A DNA stretch of 64,000 bases from Straminergon stramineum (lineage: Eukaryota; Streptophyta; Bryopsida; Hypnales; Calliergonaceae): contig OY987272.1 in NCBI GenBank assembly GCA_963920665.1, positions 19,225,001 to 19,289,000 on the forward strand. Direction: 5' to 3'. This document shows, piece by piece, positions 61,080 to 64,000 of the stretch. Below the pieces are notes generated by a model. That model worked only from the letters and a program-made list of their open reading frames with translations. It was not told the origin of the DNA and did not search any database. How positions within the stretch are numbered: position 1 is the stretch's first letter; each line of letters starts with the position of its first letter. The position numbers and the translations under genes are program-made.

Positions 61080-62153
61080 AAATATCCCGGAATATCCGGA
61101 AGACTTAGTATTACTTCATTCTGTTCAAGTGTCCGCATTTCTCGGCGGTTTTATGGGGGCTATGGAAAACTAAGCTACTCACTCCAGCTTCAAATCCAAA
61201 AACTGCAACACTGATACAGAAAGTCCAGCAGTCGTCGATTCAATGCAAAACAACATCGACATACAACACAACGAAACAGCAGACGAACAATTCATTGTGA
61301 TAGATTACTTACTTCGAGAAATGAAAACCTAGAATCAATTGACTGAAAACCTCAATGCAGACTACAAAAGTGTTCACAGAACCTTACTCAAAACGCTGAA
61401 CTCTACCTTCACGCAGCTGTTTACACCTACAATCCACGGGGAATGCAGCAAGAAAACTTCAAAAAATGGAACCAAATTGAATTGAAAGGAAGAAACAGCA
61501 TGTAGAGGAGCAAACAGAAATCGAAAATGAGAAAAAGAATACCCTAACCCAGACATGCATGGAAGTGGACGACTTCTTGGCGGGAAAAAAGAAGCGGCAA
61601 GTGAAGAAATGAAGTTCGAATTCTTCAGTGGTTAGCTGTCAATATCGTTTGTTTACTATGAAATCCACTGCGTCGTTCACTTTTTTATTTATAAAAAGGC
61701 ATGGACAGCTATTTTCTATTTAAAAATCTATTACCCTCTTTCCGGTCAATAGTGATGTAGAGATTCATTTTCTATTTCAGAGAAAGTCCTTTAGTTTTGT
61801 CAATTCCACGAAGTCCCTCTCATTAATATGATCAATGGGACCTTCTTATTACTTTAGGCAACAATATTTTGGGATATACTCAATGCTAATTTTAAGGCAG
61901 CATGGACTACACATGGTACTTAAAGTAGAGGAGTCTATTATGAATTTTTGTCATTACCCGGGGAAAAAAAACATTTTCGTCTCATGTATATATTCCATTC
62001 CTCTTACAATTATAGTAGGAACTCCAAATCTTTTTTAAACTAGAAATATGTTGGGACCACAACTCCATGGAATCCAACGCTACTTTTTCACTATTACGTG
62101 TACCTTTTACAGTTTGAGTTTGAGTTTTTTTAGTAACAATTATAGATACAGTT
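61080..62153. other. Sequence beyond the palindrome array, nothing recognised
   Basis: It could include the outer end of the DUF7869-type element. I could not find a terminal repeat matching the 56.4-57.2 kb side. Confidence 0.45.
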
Positions 62154-62236
62154 CAAGGGTTTAGGGTTTAGGGTTTAGGATTTAGGGTGGTTTAGGGTTT
62201 TAGGGTTTAGGGTTTAAGGCTTTTAAGGGTTTAGGG
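62154..62236 (+). repeat. Interstitial telomere-type tract, (TTTAGGG)n, degenerate
   Basis: About ten units of TTTAGGG and variants (TTTAGGA, TTTTAGGG, TTTAAGG) occur in 80 bp. This is the plant-type telomere repeat. It is flanked on both sides by ordinary sequence, so it is interstitial. Confidence 0.88.
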
Positions 62237-64000
62237 GTGCAAGATTCAGGTTTCGTGGATTTTTAGGTCATGAATGGACATTTTTGTCTTACAACTCTGA
62301 AGTCAAATTTTATGATGTGGATGATGAGATTTTGTTTTAATGTAGTGAAGTCCTTTCCATGTAAATTTGAAAACTAAATATGCAAATTCTAAATGATCCT
62401 CATTCCTTTGATTGGAAAAAATTAGAACCCGAAAAAATATAGTAGTGCCTCCTCTTTGGAATTTTGTTTTTTTTGTAATATGATGCATTCGAATTTGTAT
62501 CTTAAGGTGATCATAGAATAGTATCAGGTACATGTTCTAAAAGCATAAAGACTACTTTATAGAGTTTTAGAACATGTTAAGAGCTATATTCATGTTTTCA
62601 AAATATATTATGAAGATTCCTAAGAAGTGAAAGATGACTAGACATACACTCTTATTATAGAGACTATACTTATAGGAAACATATAGTTTTTGCAAGTAGA
62701 TATTAGACAAGAAAAAAATTTATGAATTGCTAATAATTAAATCACAAATGAAGTGATTATTTTAAAGCTATTTTTAAAATCTTGTACATATTTAATCCCT
62801 ATTTCATGAAAGGCAAATGAACATGAAATTCATGTGTTCAGCAATTGTAGGTAATTGTATTTTCTTATGCCAATTAAAAAAAGAGTTGGAAGCAATTAAG
62901 CAAAAACTATTTACATATTGGAACATCCAAATTCTAGATTTTTTAATTTATGTCCATTGGTGTAAACTTTGCATCCTTCGTATTGTTTCTCTATGCACAA
63001 TGTAAAATGGTGGAAAAAATAGAATGTAAGTACTATTTATAATTAACGAACACAACTTATAGAAATATATAATTTCAAGTAAAAACTGTGAGAGGAAGTG
63101 ACCCAAGGTGTTAAAAATATTGACAGTATCTAAAGGTCCTTCAAAGTTGAAGATTGTAGGTGGTACTCTTTCTTTAAATTATATTGTGAGACAAATGACT
63201 TAGGCATCTTCTTTACTAAAAGAAAAAATGTTTTAGAGGACAAGACATAGAATTCAGAGGAAAATCTATAGGAAATATGTAATCTACATTTTCAAAATAT
63301 AGGAATTTCTACAAAGTTATAGGAACATTGATGTTGTATTGTATATGTTTAAAAAATTACAATAGAATCCTACACAAAGATGAAGTATAAGCATAGGCAC
63401 TTCAAAAAATGTAGCTTGTACATTGAAAAGTTTTTTAGGGACTAGACATTCATGCACACATTCAAATAATGAAGTTCAATTGTAAGTTCAAAATACTAGA
63501 ATGAGTGAACAATGGTGTAATATTTGCGGTGAAGGTACAATAATTTGAAATGAAGTGAAGTAAATAACCAAAAAATTGTGTGAACAAATTTTGTTGAACA
63601 TTAAGTTATTTCACATTTTCATAATGCTAAATAATGAAATAGTATCATGAATTGAGATGCACATAGAAGATTAGGCTTCAAAACATTCCAGAATTAGTAG
63701 AATTGGGAAATGCTTGCTTACATACAACAAAACTAAAATTTGTTGTACTCACTAACACCCTGTTCTTCATACTCTCAAACATGTAAGTGGTTGCATGAGT
63801 AACATGTGAATCATGTTTTTAGAAGCGCTATGGCTTTATATTATTGTTTGTTATTGCAAATATGTTAGCAAGACTAGATTCTATATTTACAAAACAATTG
63901 CATGTACATATAGAAGGTTACATATGTCTAAGATAACATAAAATGAATCATTGCACTGCACTATTGCATTCATTCCATTAGAATCCAATCATTCATGGCT
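62237..64000. other. AT-rich sequence, nothing recognised
   Basis: Short frames only (for example 62817-63005), with no motif. Confidence 0.5.

Noticed and set aside
1..64000. CRISPR arrays, bacterial operons, rRNA or tRNA genes
   Set aside because: None seen. The direct repeats present are transposon or minisatellite repeats, and the genes have spliceosomal introns. I cannot exclude a tRNA gene by eye.

Overview
This is nuclear DNA of a streptophyte, most likely a land plant with a large, AT-rich, transposon-dominated genome. The evidence is two ordinary plant housekeeping genes with many short GT-AG introns, a Ty3/gypsy retrotransposon primed by initiator tRNA-Met, and an interstitial TTTAGGG telomere-type tract. 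I cannot fix the lineage; a bryophyte, lycophyte or fern fits at least as well as a seed plant. Only two intact host genes can be supported in 64 kb, both on the minus strand.

The first gene (10,012-17,228) encodes the glucosidase II beta subunit, an ER N-glycan quality-control protein. I could assemble 14 exons with every splice phase matching, giving 556 residues and a C-terminal HEEL. The second (29,896-30,754) is a three-exon gene for the small complex I subunit NDUFB2. The two genes are about 12.7 kb apart and functionally unrelated.

The rest is repeats. Positions 1-4,160 hold the 5' part of a minus-strand Ty3/gypsy element (LTR, primer site, gag, protease, RT, RNase H) inserted into an older related LTR; a 1,274-bp solo LTR of the same group with a 5-bp target duplication lies at 52,048. 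A gag-like protein family occurs five times (4.7-6.3, 39.0-40.4, 40.4-43.9, 45.5-49.6 and 54.7-56.4 kb), always as decayed reading frames. Positions 20.9-24.0 kb hold three copies of one ~730-bp inverted-repeat element. About 232-bp MITE-like elements lie at 18.1, 31.0 and 31.8 kb. A decayed piggyBac-type transposase is at 35-37 kb and a Helitron helicase fragment at 50.2-50.7 kb.

The most unusual segment is 57.2-61.1 kb. A 945-codon intronless minus-strand frame of the DUF7869-type (putative transposase) family has seven in-frame stops but no frameshift. Upstream of it, in tandem ~315-bp repeats, lie seven copies of a 15-bp near-palindrome, AGGTCGACTCGACCT. The same stop-rich, frameshift-poor decay recurs in the gag-like family, and nearly all of it can be explained by C:G to T:A transitions. 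A second short-palindrome array (GCTTTAAGC/GCTTAAAGC, about 17 copies) occupies 19.2-20.4 kb.
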